Assembly (NCBI GenBank): GCA_963827905.1
Contig: CAWHCB010000007.1
Coordinates: 248,001 to 312,000 of the forward strand
From: JACXTP01 sp963827905
Lineage (GTDB): Archaea; Thermoplasmatota; Thermoplasmata; Methanomassiliicoccales; UBA472
Length of the DNA: 64,000 bases
Reading direction: 5' to 3'
Shown here one piece after another: positions 48,267 through 56,296 of the stretch; within the stretch, counting starts at the first letter, position 1; each line of letters opens with the position of its first letter. The notes beneath the pieces are model-generated. The model searched no databases and had not been told where the DNA came from. It saw only the letters and a program-made list of their open reading frames with translations. The translations under genes and the position numbers were made by a program.

Positions 48267-48947
48267 CTATCGATGCTCTAAGGCGTCCACCACTGGGTTC
48301 CGGAGCGTGCCCACGGTCGATATCGCTGCCTCGACCACGTCCCCCGGCCGGATCGGACCCACTCCGCTCGGCGTTCCGGTGGCGATGATGTCCCCTGGCT
48401 CTAGCCGCATATATCGGGAGATGAAGGCAATGAGCTCCTCGGGAGGGAATATCATCTGTTCCGTGTTGCCCTTCTGCCTCAGCTCGCCATTGACCCTCAG
48501 CTCCAGTTCCAGATGGTGTATGTCGTCCACCCGGTTCAACGGGAGCGGCGGGGACATGGGCGCGAACGAGTCCATGCCCTTGCTCAAGGCCCAGGGCAAC
48601 CCCGCCTTGCGATATCGGGACTGCACGTCCCTGGCGGTGACGTCGTTGAAAACGGCCACGGACATCACGTAGTCCAGCGCGGAACCCGCCGGTATGTTCT
48701 TGCCCTTGCTGCCTATGACCAATGCCAGTTCCACCTCGTGGTCCACCCTCCCTATGCCTGCGGGGATCTGGATGACCTCACCGTCGGCGATGAGGGAGGA
48801 TGACGGTTTCAGGAATATCACTGGCTCTTCCGGCTCCTCTCCCTTGAGCTCCTTGATGTGCTCCCGATAGTTCTGGCCTACGCAGATGATCTTGCCGCAG
48901 CGCATGGGAGGGCTGCAGAACTCCTGGGGTATGGTGTTCAGTCGCAT
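48267..48947 (-). CDS. Fumarylacetoacetate hydrolase-family protein
   Basis: A protein of 226 residues with the FAH core. IICVGQNYREHIKELKGE is the start of the barrel, EEPVIFLKPSSSLIADGE follows, RVDHEVELALVIGSKG holds the metal-binding ExE pair, and VFNDVTARDVQSRYRK carries the metal-binding Asp. WALSKGMDSFAPMSP and GDIIATGTPSGVGPIRPGDV complete the family pattern (COG0179). Members hydrolyse or decarboxylate acyl-pyruvates or oxaloacetate; the exact substrate cannot be deduced. The start overlaps the end of the upstream small gene by 10 bases, and RlmE lies further upstream, so an operon of four genes is likely. Confidence 0.85.
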   Translation of the reverse strand: MRLNTIPQEFCSPPMRCGKIICVGQNYREHIKELKGEEPEEPVIFLKPSSSLIADGEVIQIPAGIGRVDHEVELALVIGSKGKNIPAGSALDYVMSVAVFNDVTARDVQSRYRKAGLPWALSKGMDSFAPMSPPLPLNRVDDIHHLELELRVNGELRQKGNTEQMIFPPEELIAFISRYMRLEPGDIIATGTPSGVGPIRPGDVVEAAISTVGTLRNPVVDALEHR

Positions 48948-49183
48948 CCGTTATCCTGGTCCGCAACCGTCTCCAGCGTGAAAACGACGCCCATGCCCTT
49001 CAGGGTCATCTGCACCTTGTCAGCAAGATATATCGCCTCGTCGAGGGTCGCCTTCTTGTCCCACTTGTATATTCCGTCGTAGTTGCCGGTGGTCGGCTCG
49101 AAGCCCAGGTTCCTTATGGCATCGAACACCAGGGAGGGTCGCTTGCCCTCCGAGCTGAACATGATGCGGATGTAGGTTATCAT
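48938..49183 (-). CDS. Conserved small archaeal protein, unknown function
   Basis: Starts MITYIRIMFSSEGKRPSLVF, followed by DAIRNLGFEPTTGNYDGIYK and TLDEAIYLADKVQMTLKGMG; 81 residues. It has a mixed alpha/beta pattern (beta-alpha-beta-beta-alpha-beta) with a YDGIYKW segment, and no cysteines or catalytic motif. I choose Met at 49,183. Met 49,207 is also possible, while the longer frame upstream overlaps the RlmE gene. It sits between RlmE and the FAH hydrolase in one transcription direction. I do not recognise a family with a known job. Confidence 0.65.
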   Translation of the reverse strand: MITYIRIMFSSEGKRPSLVFDAIRNLGFEPTTGNYDGIYKWDKKATLDEAIYLADKVQMTLKGMGVVFTLETVADQDNGCD

Positions 49184-49223
49184 CGACTCAAAATGATGCA
49201 GGTGCATTAAATAAATTGCCCGA

Positions 49224-49880
49224 TTAACTTCGGTCGGAATTAACTGGGGTGGCTTCGGTCGTGGCGGTCTGCTCGCCCTTGAAATCGCGGGCGATGATGT
49301 ATATCTCGGAGCTGCTGGATCGGGATGCTTTCGGCGCATGCAGCTTGACCTCGCGGAAGCTGGCCCGGATCTGCTTCAATAGGTCCTTCATCATGTCCCC
49401 TTCGAACACCTTGAGGACCAGGCTGCCCCCAGGGACCAGGGTCTTCCGGGCGAAGGCCAGGGCATGTTCGCAGAGCTCAATAGAGCGGGCGTGGTCCATG
49501 GCATACTGGCCCGAGATGTTGGGCGCCATGTCGCTGAGGACCACGTCGACCTTGCCGCCGATCATGTACAACAGACGGTCCACCGTCTCTTGCTTTCGGA
49601 CGTCGCCGATGATGGTCTCCACCATGGTGCCCTCGATGGGGGCGATGGGCTGAAGGTCCACCCCGATGACCCGGCCCTCGGGGCCGACCCTTTCCGCCGC
49701 CACCTGCAGCCAACCGCCCGGGGCGGCACCAAGGTCCACCACCGCTCTCCCTTCTTTGAGTATGTCGAACCGATCATCGATCTGGATTAGCTTGAAGGAG
49801 GCGCGGCTGCGGTAGTCCAGCTGTTTGGCCTTCCGGTAATAGTAGTCGCGACGATGTTGTTGCACCCAGTTGTTCGACAT
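49224..49880 (-). CDS. rlmE: RlmE/FtsJ-type 2'-O-ribose RNA methyltransferase
   Basis: A protein of 218 residues. RDYYYRKAKQLDYRSRASFK (catalytic Lys at the end) is the N-terminal signature. VVDLGAAPGGWLQVAAERVG is the SAM-binding loop, VDVVLSDMAPNISGQYAMDH holds the catalytic Asp, GGSLVLKVFEGDMMKDL the second Lys, and SRSSSSEIYIIARDFKG the Glu. This K-D-K-E tetrad defines RlmE/FtsJ, which methylates 23S rRNA (U2552 in E. coli numbering) or, in some archaea, tRNA. The C-terminal tail is short and Thr-rich. Its start is divergent from PurM. Confidence 0.9.
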   Translation of the reverse strand: MSNNWVQQHRRDYYYRKAKQLDYRSRASFKLIQIDDRFDILKEGRAVVDLGAAPGGWLQVAAERVGPEGRVIGVDLQPIAPIEGTMVETIIGDVRKQETVDRLLYMIGGKVDVVLSDMAPNISGQYAMDHARSIELCEHALAFARKTLVPGGSLVLKVFEGDMMKDLLKQIRASFREVKLHAPKASRSSSSEIYIIARDFKGEQTATTEATPVNSDRS

Positions 49881-49971
49881 CTGACCCTATCGATGCGCTC
49901 CTCCCTTAAAACCCTTGTCATGTGGCCTTTCGAGCATTTTTTATGGGGTGAGGGGATATCAGGCCGATAGC

Positions 49972-50997
49972 ATGGAAAGAGAAGGTTGGACCTATGCCAA
50001 GGCTGGGGTGGACATTGAGAGGAAATCAAAGGCCATCAGCTCCCTGGTCGACCACCTGAGGTACCGTCGCCAAGGCAAAGGCCGGGTCATCGACATCAAA
50101 GGCCAGTTCACGGCCCTTATCGATTTCGAGGGATGGGTCCTCACGCTCTGCACCGATGGGGTCGGCACCAAGCTGCTCATCGCCGAGGAGCTCGACAAGT
50201 GGGACACGGTGGGCATCGATTGCATGGCCATGAACGTCAACGACACCATTTGCGTCGGGGCGGAACCGATGGCCTTCGTGGATTACATCGCCATCGACCG
50301 ACCGGACGAGAGGGTCACCAGTGAGATCGGCATCGGGCTGGAGAAGGCCGCGGAGCTGGCGAACGTGGACATCGTGGGCGGTGAGATCGCCGTGCTGCCT
50401 GAGATCGTCAAGGGGGTGGATCTCTCCGGTTCCGCCCTCGGTTTCCTGACCAAGGATCGTCTGGTCACTGGCGCGGACGTTCAGGTGGGGGACGCCATCA
50501 TCGGGCTGCGCAGCTCCGGGGTGCACTCCAACGGCCTGACCTTGGCCCGGAAGGTGCTCGAAGGGGCCGATGTGGGACTGGATCAGAAGTTTGACCGACT
50601 GGGGGGCAGCATAGGGCAAGAGCTGCTCCGGCCCACGACCATCTACGTAAGGGACGTGATGAGGATGCTGGACAAGGTCAAGCCCACCGGCATGGTCGAC
50701 ATTACCGGCGGTGGCCTGAAGAACTTCGTTAGGCTCAAGAAGGACGTGATGTTCAGTATCGACGACCCGATCGGGCCCCAGCCCATCTTCGAAACGGTGC
50801 AGGAGCTGGGAGGCGTGAGCGATGCGGAGATGTACCGGACCTTCAACATGGGCATGGGCTTCGCGATAGTCCTGCGCCAGGCCGATGTGGCCGATGCGCT
50901 CCGGGCCTTGGGCCATGATGCCAAGGTGGTCGGTCAGGTGACGAAGGGCTCAGGTTGTGGCATCCCCGAGCTTTCGGTCCACTGCGACAGCTACTGA
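49972..50997 (+). CDS. purM: Phosphoribosylformylglycinamidine cyclo-ligase (AIR synthetase)
   Basis: About 341 residues. It starts MEREGWTYAKAGVDIERKSK (the conserved YxxAGVD near the N-terminus). LTLCTDGVGTKLLIAEELDK follows, with the ATP-binding Asp and Gly-rich loop, then IDCMAMNVNDTICVGAEPMA (metal-binding DxN) and VDIVGGEIAVLPEIVKGVDL. Later come GLRSSGVHSNGLTLARKVL and VDITGGGLKNFVRLKKDV. It converts FGAM to AIR in purine synthesis, using ATP. I choose ATG 49,972 because a T-rich TATA element near 49,937 would start transcription close to 49,965; the longer frame from 49,915 is not needed. The RlmE gene is divergent. Confidence 0.9.
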   Translation: MEREGWTYAKAGVDIERKSKAISSLVDHLRYRRQGKGRVIDIKGQFTALIDFEGWVLTLCTDGVGTKLLIAEELDKWDTVGIDCMAMNVNDTICVGAEPMAFVDYIAIDRPDERVTSEIGIGLEKAAELANVDIVGGEIAVLPEIVKGVDLSGSALGFLTKDRLVTGADVQVGDAIIGLRSSGVHSNGLTLARKVLEGADVGLDQKFDRLGGSIGQELLRPTTIYVRDVMRMLDKVKPTGMVDITGGGLKNFVRLKKDVMFSIDDPIGPQPIFETVQELGGVSDAEMYRTFNMGMGFAIVLRQADVADALRALGHDAKVVGQVTKGSGCGIPELSVHCDSY

Positions 50998-51034
50998 GCC
51001 GTGCCGACCGGGCGATGGGGCCTGTGCCCCTCGC

Positions 51035-51250
51035 TCATTTCTTGCCGAACATCTTGCCGAAGAAGCCTTGGTCCGGTTTGATCGCACCATTGATCTTGGT
51101 CATCAGGTCCGGAGGAATCTCCTTGATGTTGTGGACCTTCGAGGCGTGGTCCATGATCTGTTTCATGAGGTCCTCGTTGCTCTTAGACTTGGTCTCGAAC
51201 CCGCAGTCCATTCCGATGTCCTTGCATTTGAAAGTAGGCAACTCCATCAC
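51035..51250 (-). CDS. DUF1059-type small zinc-finger-like protein
   Basis: A 71-residue protein: MMELPTFKCKDIGMDCGFET, then KSNEDLMKQIMDHASKVHNI and PPDLMTKINGAIKPDQGFFG, ending FGKMFGKK. The C...C pair followed by a helix with H...H (HASKVH) matches DUF1059, a small conserved archaeal and bacterial family likely to bind a metal. The usual start is the second Met (51,247). It is divergent in sense to PurM's end and precedes the DUF531-like gene on the same strand. The function is unknown. Confidence 0.75.
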   Translation of the reverse strand: MMELPTFKCKDIGMDCGFETKSKSNEDLMKQIMDHASKVHNIKEIPPDLMTKINGAIKPDQGFFGKMFGKK

Positions 51251-51306
51251 CTACAGGATAGTTTGAACAACGGCCTAATAAAAATGATGGTCGGACTTTT
51301 TGGACC

Positions 51307-51879
51307 TTATTTTGGTGGGTTTTGGCCTTGACGGACCTTGTGCGCCAACACCGCCACGCAGGCGCCCATCGCCGTGCAGGTCTCCAAGGAATATTCGCCG
51401 AAGGTTATGTCCAGGTGGTTCCGGGCGAACTGATGCACTTCCTTGGGGACGCCTTTGGGACCGGCCCCGAAAACCAAGCAGACGCTTTGCCCTCCCGATA
51501 CCATCTGCACCACCTCGTCCACGCTTCTCTTCTTATCCTTGTCCGGGTTGCAGGTGGTCAGGACCACCTCCCCCAACTGGGGAAGGAATCCCTTGGCGGG
51601 ATAGGGATGGGTCTGGAAACGACCGTTCCTGGTCAGCTCCTGCAGATAGGACCCGTCCTCGCCGATGGAGGTGGTCGTGGCCACCCAGTCGGCGATCTCC
51701 TGGGGGGTGGAGAGCTCATGGGGGAAGGGGAACCCGAAGGTGGCCAGGTTGCAATCGAAGGCCAACGCCAAAGGCCCCGCCCGGGCCAAGATGCGCCGGT
51801 GCGCCTCGCGGAAGTTCACTGGGTCGTATGAGTTGTAAATGGAGATGGTGATCCGTCCCAACCGCTTGTTCTGTGCCAT
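51307..51879 (-). CDS. Archaeal DUF531-like protein with SPOUT-like C-terminus
   Basis: A protein of 190 residues: RLGRITISIYNSYDPVNFRE, then AHRRILARAGPLALAFDCNL and ATFGFPFPHELSTPQEIADW. This N-terminal pattern is that of the archaeal DUF531 family. The C-terminal third (VCLVFGAGPKGVPKEVHQFA, then SLETCTAMGACVAVLAHKVR) resembles the knot region of SPOUT RNA methyltransferases (GxGxKGLP...LETxTAIGA). I do not claim the methyltransferase activity, but RNA-modification context is suggestive. It lies between the deoxyhypusine synthase and DUF1059 genes, all in the same direction, with 37 bases between Dys and this gene. Confidence 0.6.
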   Translation of the reverse strand: MAQNKRLGRITISIYNSYDPVNFREAHRRILARAGPLALAFDCNLATFGFPFPHELSTPQEIADWVATTTSIGEDGSYLQELTRNGRFQTHPYPAKGFLPQLGEVVLTTCNPDKDKKRSVDEVVQMVSGGQSVCLVFGAGPKGVPKEVHQFARNHLDITFGEYSLETCTAMGACVAVLAHKVRQGQNPPK

Positions 51880-51916
51880 GAGAGTGAAGGTTAGGCCCGG
51901 TAGGAGCCAGGGGGGC

Positions 51917-52984
51917 TTACTTCTTGATGCCCAGGGGTACCTGCTTGACCGATCCCAACATGTCCCCGTCCCATTGGTACTTCAAACGCTTGCGACCCTT
52001 CCAGGTCCCGGACTGGAGGATGTAGCCGACCATCAGGCTCAGGCCGATGGAGGCCTCGACGTAGGCTACCGACTTCTTGGCGTCCCGGTTGATCTTCCCC
52101 CAGCTCTGCGCCTCCTCGAAGGTGCAGCCGCTCAGACCGCCCCACTGCGGCGTGTCCATGGTGATCTGGATGGCATAGTGGTGGCCGCCCTTGTCGTAAC
52201 CAAGGGTCTCGCATATTACCTCGGTCTGCTGAATGTAGTTCTTCGGTACGCCCCCGCCGATGTAGATGACGCCGGTCTTCTCCGAATTGATCTTCAACTG
52301 GGTGAGCTCCCAGTTGTCTCGGATGGGGTCTATGCTCATGAACGGCCGGTTGGCCTTGCGCGCCTTGTAATATAATCCGGTGAGGCCGATGCCGATGGAG
52401 CTGTCGTTGAGAGCGGGAAGGAACATGGGGACGCCGTACTTGCGGCAATTGTAGAGGATGGAACCCTCGTCGCCATTGGTGTGGTCGCCCAGGATCTCCA
52501 TGAACTCACGACTGGAATAGCCCCGGGGCTCTAGCTCGCCAGCGATGTCGCCGATCTTCTCGTCCGTCTCCCGGAACTTGTTCTCGTCCACTATGGTGTC
52601 GTAGATGCGGTCCAAGAAGTAGTCGCGCAGCTTCAGGTCGTCGATGCGCGGGCTGCACTTATAATGGCTGTATCCCTGGGCCTGGTAGAAGTCCTGATAA
52701 GGGATGGCCCCGATGGTGACTATGGCATCGACAATGCCGAACTTGACCATGTCCGCGATGACCTTCCGCAGGCCCGCAGCGACGAGCGGTCCGGCCAGCC
52801 CTAGTATGATGGTGGGCCGGGACTCGTCCTTGAGCGCGTTCTCGTAGGCCATTGCGCACGTCGCCAGGGCCCGGCTCTGCACGGAGCTGTCCTTGTAAGC
52901 GTCCATCAGGTCCTTAACGGTGGAGATGTGGTCGAAGTCGATGGCTTTGACCTTCTCCTGCAAGAAATCGCTCTTCTTGACCAA
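51917..52984 (-). CDS. dys: Deoxyhypusine synthase
   Basis: A protein of 355 residues, typical for the family. Landmarks are TIILGLAGPLVAAGLRKVIA, MVKFGIVDAIVTIGAIPYQD (NAD-binding), SPRIDDLKLRDYFLDRIYDT, and LTGLYYKARKANRPFMSIDP. At the active site YAIQITMDTPQWGGLSGCTF and EEAQSWGKINRDAKKSVAYV carry the catalytic Lys in SWGK. It transfers the aminobutyl group of spermidine to a lysine of archaeal IF5A, using NAD. The IF5A gene is not in the window. The protein lacks truncation, and its codon use is like its neighbours. The start ATG lies after an AT-rich stretch with TATA-like elements around 53,020-53,030 on the minus strand. Confidence 0.95.
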   Translation of the reverse strand: MVKKSDFLQEKVKAIDFDHISTVKDLMDAYKDSSVQSRALATCAMAYENALKDESRPTIILGLAGPLVAAGLRKVIADMVKFGIVDAIVTIGAIPYQDFYQAQGYSHYKCSPRIDDLKLRDYFLDRIYDTIVDENKFRETDEKIGDIAGELEPRGYSSREFMEILGDHTNGDEGSILYNCRKYGVPMFLPALNDSSIGIGLTGLYYKARKANRPFMSIDPIRDNWELTQLKINSEKTGVIYIGGGVPKNYIQQTEVICETLGYDKGGHHYAIQITMDTPQWGGLSGCTFEEAQSWGKINRDAKKSVAYVEASIGLSLMVGYILQSGTWKGRKRLKYQWDGDMLGSVKQVPLGIKK

Positions 52985-53052
52985 AGTGTTACCCCGTTAG
53001 GATGATTACATTGACCAAGTATTTCAAATTATAACTCCGGCCATGCCTCCTT

Positions 53053-53223
53053 TCAGTGTTTGGCTGGCATCTTCCGGGGCCGACTGCAAATGGCGTATTC
53101 GTCGCCATCGAAGAAAACATCTAGTTCAGGATGCTCGGCCTGCATCTCCTCTATCTTCTTAAGTACCTCTCGGAGCGTGAAATCGGCGTTCCGGTCGAGC
53201 TTGATATGAATGGTCTTCTCCAT
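53053..53223 (-). CDS. Small conserved-looking protein of 56 residues, unknown
   Basis: Reads MEKTIHIKLDRNADFTLREV, then KKIEEMQAEHPELDVFFDGD and EYAICSRPRKMPAK. It is a clean frame with alternating charged and hydrophobic positions: a beta-strand start, one helix and a second strand pair, as in a small alpha/beta domain. Many archaea carry similar tiny proteins, but I cannot name a family. It lies just upstream of Dys on the same strand and ends about 69 bases before it. A TATA-like ATATATA lies at about 53,270-53,276. Being short, it is easily missed in annotation. Confidence 0.55.
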   Translation of the reverse strand: MEKTIHIKLDRNADFTLREVLKKIEEMQAEHPELDVFFDGDEYAICSRPRKMPAKH

Positions 53224-53494
53224 CCGTGCTTCCTGGCCTGGGCCAAAACCTTCTAAAGCAATTGGGCCGATATATATGTTTTGTTACACGACCGAGAATA
53301 AAATTGTGGCCAGCCGGTTATTCCAACCCCTACCAGGACCGATCCGGGGCGGGTTCGTTTTTTTCATTTCGGTGCGGCAGGAGGTGTTATCACCGGTCCG
53401 AAAAGGTCACAATACATTTTTATTCAGGACCGCCGATTGAGTAGCAGACCATCATACCTAGAGCCAGCGCGCTAGAGGTAAAAGGTGTGGCCCC

Positions 53495-55384
53495 TTGAAG
53501 AGAAGAACGAGAATGGAAGGGTCGGGCGGTTCAAGCTCAGGCGAGGCAGGCGCGATGAGCGCAGCCAAGGATGAGGAGGTCATAGACAGCCTCAAGCGCT
53601 GGCTCGAACGCAAGGACGCCAACTTCTTGGATTGGATAGATGAGGCCGATGACACCGGGGAGGTCTGTCACGATACCAAAGAGGTCAAGGCCCTTCAGGA
53701 CGCCGTGGCCGAGTACGAGGAGGAGATCGCGCATCTGAAGCGCAGCCTCCAGTTCGACCAGCCTGCCAGGGGGGCGGATCTGGGCAAGGCCTTGAGCGAA
53801 AAGGTCAACACCCTTGTCGCTGAACGCGATGCCCTGCAGCTGGAGAAGGACAGACTGGAAAAGCTCAACCAGGAGCAGAAGGCCCAGTTCAACCGGTCCC
53901 TGGATGGGGTCTCGGAGGAGAAGAGCTCCCTGCTCCTCAAAGAGATGGAGCTGAAGGAGCTCGAGGGCAAGCTCGAGATCCAGCAGATCGAGCTGGAGAC
54001 CAAGGCCGCCGGCGTAAAGGCGAAGACGGCAAAGGATCTGGAGAAGGAGATATCCGAGCGCTACAGCAACGAGATCCGTGACAAGGAGGACAAGTGGCGT
54101 GTCCGGGAGGCGGAGCTCAAGGGTCAGATCGACCAACTGGAGCGGGAGCTGACCAAGGTCACGGTCGACCTCAAGATCAAACAGGAGCAGACCAAATTGG
54201 TCAATATGAGCGACCCGGAGGCCAGGGAGGAGATCGAGCGCAAACTGGCGGAGATGCAGGCCAAGGAGAGGGAGAGCCTCATCATCCGGTCCCAATTAGA
54301 GAACGTGAAGTCGGAGCTCAACGTCAGGGAGGACGAGGTGAACCGGCTGCGCGAGGCCATCAACAAGAAGGAGGAGGAGATGGCCCGGCGCGAAGAGGAC
54401 CTCCAGTACAAGGACAAGCTCCTGACCGCCGAGAGGATGAAGTTCGAAGAGTCCAAGAAGGAACTGGTGGGCGTGGAGCAGGCCGAGCTCAGGAAGCGCT
54501 TGGAGGAGCTGTCCCAGGAGATCAAGGCCAAGGAGGCGGAGGTCAAGAACAAGGAGAAATACCTCAACTCCAAGTCCGAAGAGCTGCGCATGCGCGAGTC
54601 TGGGATAATCGACGACGAGCTAAAGGTCCGCCAGAAGGAGACGCTGATGGAGCTGCAGGCCCAGAAGGTAAAATCGGGAAACCCCCGTCTGGACGACCTG
54701 CTCTACGGCGGCATACCGGTCGGTTCCAACATCATGGTGCACGGACCGCCGTTCATCGGCAAGGAAGTGCTGGTGGATGTGTTCATCGCCGATGGTCTGA
54801 AGAAAGGGGTCCCCGCGCTCTGGGTCATCACCGATAAGACGGCCAAGGACATCCGGGAGGAGATGAAGTTCGTCATCTCCGGCTATGAGGAGTTCGAAAA
54901 GAAGGGCCTGGTGAAGTACATCGATACCTACTCCCGAAGCATGGGCGACGACTCCAGTGACCCGTACTCCATCTATATCGACGACCCCACGGACCATGAG
55001 AAGTTGGCCGAGGTGATCGAGGCCACCTGCAGGGAGTTCAAGGAAAAGGCCCCCTACTATCGCATGGCCTTGCGTTCCATTTCCACTTTGATCGCTTACT
55101 CGGACCCCAACTCGGCCTTCCGTTTCCTCAGCCCCATGTGCGGTCGAAGGAAGAAGGATGGAGCGGTGGCGCTATACGTCATCGAGAAGGGCGTGCATGG
55201 GGACCAGGAGATCCAGATGATCGGGTCCATCATGGACGGGATGTTCGACTTCAAGCTGGACCAGATGAAGACCTTCTTCTCCGTCCAAGGCATCGCCGAC
55301 GTGCAATCCCGATCATATATCCGATATACGTTCACCAAGCACAGCCTCAACATCGGCTCGTTCGCATTGGACCACATCAGGTGA
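53495..55384 (+). CDS. Coiled-coil protein with degenerate KaiC/RecA-like ATPase domain
   Basis: About 629 residues from TTG 53,495; ATG 53,513 or 53,555 are equally possible starts. Residues ~65-385 are almost pure heptads rich in E, K, L and R (for example ELKELEGKLEIQQIELETKA), a long coiled coil. The C-terminal ~240 residues match RecA-like KaiC/GvpD/FlaH proteins: NPRLDDLLYGGIPVGSNIMV, HGPPFIGKEVLVDVF, ALWVITDKTAKDIREEM. The Walker A Ser/Thr is Glu (GKE), and the Walker B Asp is replaced (MALRSISTLI instead of xxxxDS), so ATP hydrolysis is unlikely. It lies 0.9 kb before the pilus-like cluster, suggesting a structural or scaffold role there. Confidence 0.75.
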   Translation: MKRRTRMEGSGGSSSGEAGAMSAAKDEEVIDSLKRWLERKDANFLDWIDEADDTGEVCHDTKEVKALQDAVAEYEEEIAHLKRSLQFDQPARGADLGKALSEKVNTLVAERDALQLEKDRLEKLNQEQKAQFNRSLDGVSEEKSSLLLKEMELKELEGKLEIQQIELETKAAGVKAKTAKDLEKEISERYSNEIRDKEDKWRVREAELKGQIDQLERELTKVTVDLKIKQEQTKLVNMSDPEAREEIERKLAEMQAKERESLIIRSQLENVKSELNVREDEVNRLREAINKKEEEMARREEDLQYKDKLLTAERMKFEESKKELVGVEQAELRKRLEELSQEIKAKEAEVKNKEKYLNSKSEELRMRESGIIDDELKVRQKETLMELQAQKVKSGNPRLDDLLYGGIPVGSNIMVHGPPFIGKEVLVDVFIADGLKKGVPALWVITDKTAKDIREEMKFVISGYEEFEKKGLVKYIDTYSRSMGDDSSDPYSIYIDDPTDHEKLAEVIEATCREFKEKAPYYRMALRSISTLIAYSDPNSAFRFLSPMCGRRKKDGAVALYVIEKGVHGDQEIQMIGSIMDGMFDFKLDQMKTFFSVQGIADVQSRSYIRYTFTKHSLNIGSFALDHIR

Positions 55385-55482
55385 GCGGCCAAAAGGGTGG
55401 CCGTTGTTTTTCGATCCTAAGGTGATGACCGAAAGGAAGGCCGGCTAGGGAGATACCGACCGTCGTGGAAAAAAATGGGCGA

Positions 55483-55908
55483 TCAGGCCACTTCCATGCC
55501 GTCGCTGTGCTTGTGCTCGGGCTTCTTCTGCACATTGACCCGGGGCAACGGGAACGGCGGGGGCAGTTTGATGTCCCTCGCCACCAGCAGAGCGGTGGGC
55601 AGGCAGTTGGAGACGATGGTGTTGTGCACCACATTGGCGTCGTCCGGGCTCATGTTGCCGTCCTTGGACCAATCGGTGATGAGCTGGTCCACCTCGCCGC
55701 TGACCACCATCTGACCCTCTATCTTGATGAAGCCCATGCCCACGTAGTTGGCCGTGAAACGGAAGTCGATGGAGGCCAGATCGGGCTGCGTCTTCACTAT
55801 CTGGATGATATTGCTGTTCTGATCGATGCGGATGTTAGCCACCCGCTCCCCATGCTTACCGAAGCGTTTGGCCTCTATGCCGCTGGTCTCGAACGATTTG
55901 ACCTGCAT
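55483..55908 (-). CDS. Conserved hypothetical archaeal protein
   Basis: A 141-residue protein: MQVKSFETSGIEAKRFGKHG, ERVANIRIDQNSNIIQIVKT, DFRFTANYVGMGFIKIEGQM, then a helix NMSPDDANVVHNTIVSNCLP and a Pro-rich end KLPPPFPLPRVNVQK. The arrangement of antiparallel strands then a helix and a PPPFPLP tail is loosely like archaeal SecB-like proteins, but I cannot confirm that. It is encoded next to the tRNA-Phe gene, on the same strand. The frame is intact, with normal codon use. Confidence 0.55.
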   Translation of the reverse strand: MQVKSFETSGIEAKRFGKHGERVANIRIDQNSNIIQIVKTQPDLASIDFRFTANYVGMGFIKIEGQMVVSGEVDQLITDWSKDGNMSPDDANVVHNTIVSNCLPTALLVARDIKLPPPFPLPRVNVQKKPEHKHSDGMEVA

Positions 55909-55984
55909 TGTCTCCCACCTACACCTGAACCGACTTACAGTATTTTCATTTTATGGCTCAGGTGATACAATCTGGAATGGAAAA

Positions 55985-56060
55985 TGGTGCCGCAGACCGG
56001 ACTTGAACCGGCGACTTCAAGATCTTCAGTCTTGCACTCTCCCAGCTGAGTTACTGCGGC
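55985..56060 (-). tRNA. tRNA-Phe (anticodon GAA), CCA encoded
   Basis: The complement folds as a standard cloverleaf. The acceptor stem is GCCGCAG with CTGCGGC. The D arm is ACTC/GAGT, the anticodon stem CAAGA/TCTTG with loop CTGAAGA (anticodon GAA), and the T arm GCCGG TTCAAGT CCGGT. The discriminator base A and the CCA end (55,985-55,988) are present in the DNA. Four T residues follow (55,981-55,984). No intron is present. Confidence 0.95.
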
Positions 56061-56296
56061 TCAGCCATGGGAAAGCGGGCATTATTAATAAACATTGCTT
56101 CATCTTAGAATTAAACAGGTATTTTTATTAAAATAGATATAACAAAGGTTTAGGAGCGAATTTGCAAAACCGATAATTCGTCTTATCCAGATGGTGATTT
56201 TTTTAATTATATAGAATTTTTCAATAAAGATTTTTCACCAACATATGTTTATATATTGACACATATTTATTTTCCAAGTTATCTGGAGAAACCAGC
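56061..56296. promoter_or_regulatory. AT-rich promoter region of the pilin gene
   Basis: This 236-base stretch is strongly AT-rich from 56,100 on. TTTATATATT at 56,248-56,257 is the best TATA box and predicts a start near 56,278. GGAG at 56,285-56,288 is well placed for ATG 56,297. The other strand of this region holds the tRNA promoter. No repeats of note. Confidence 0.55.
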
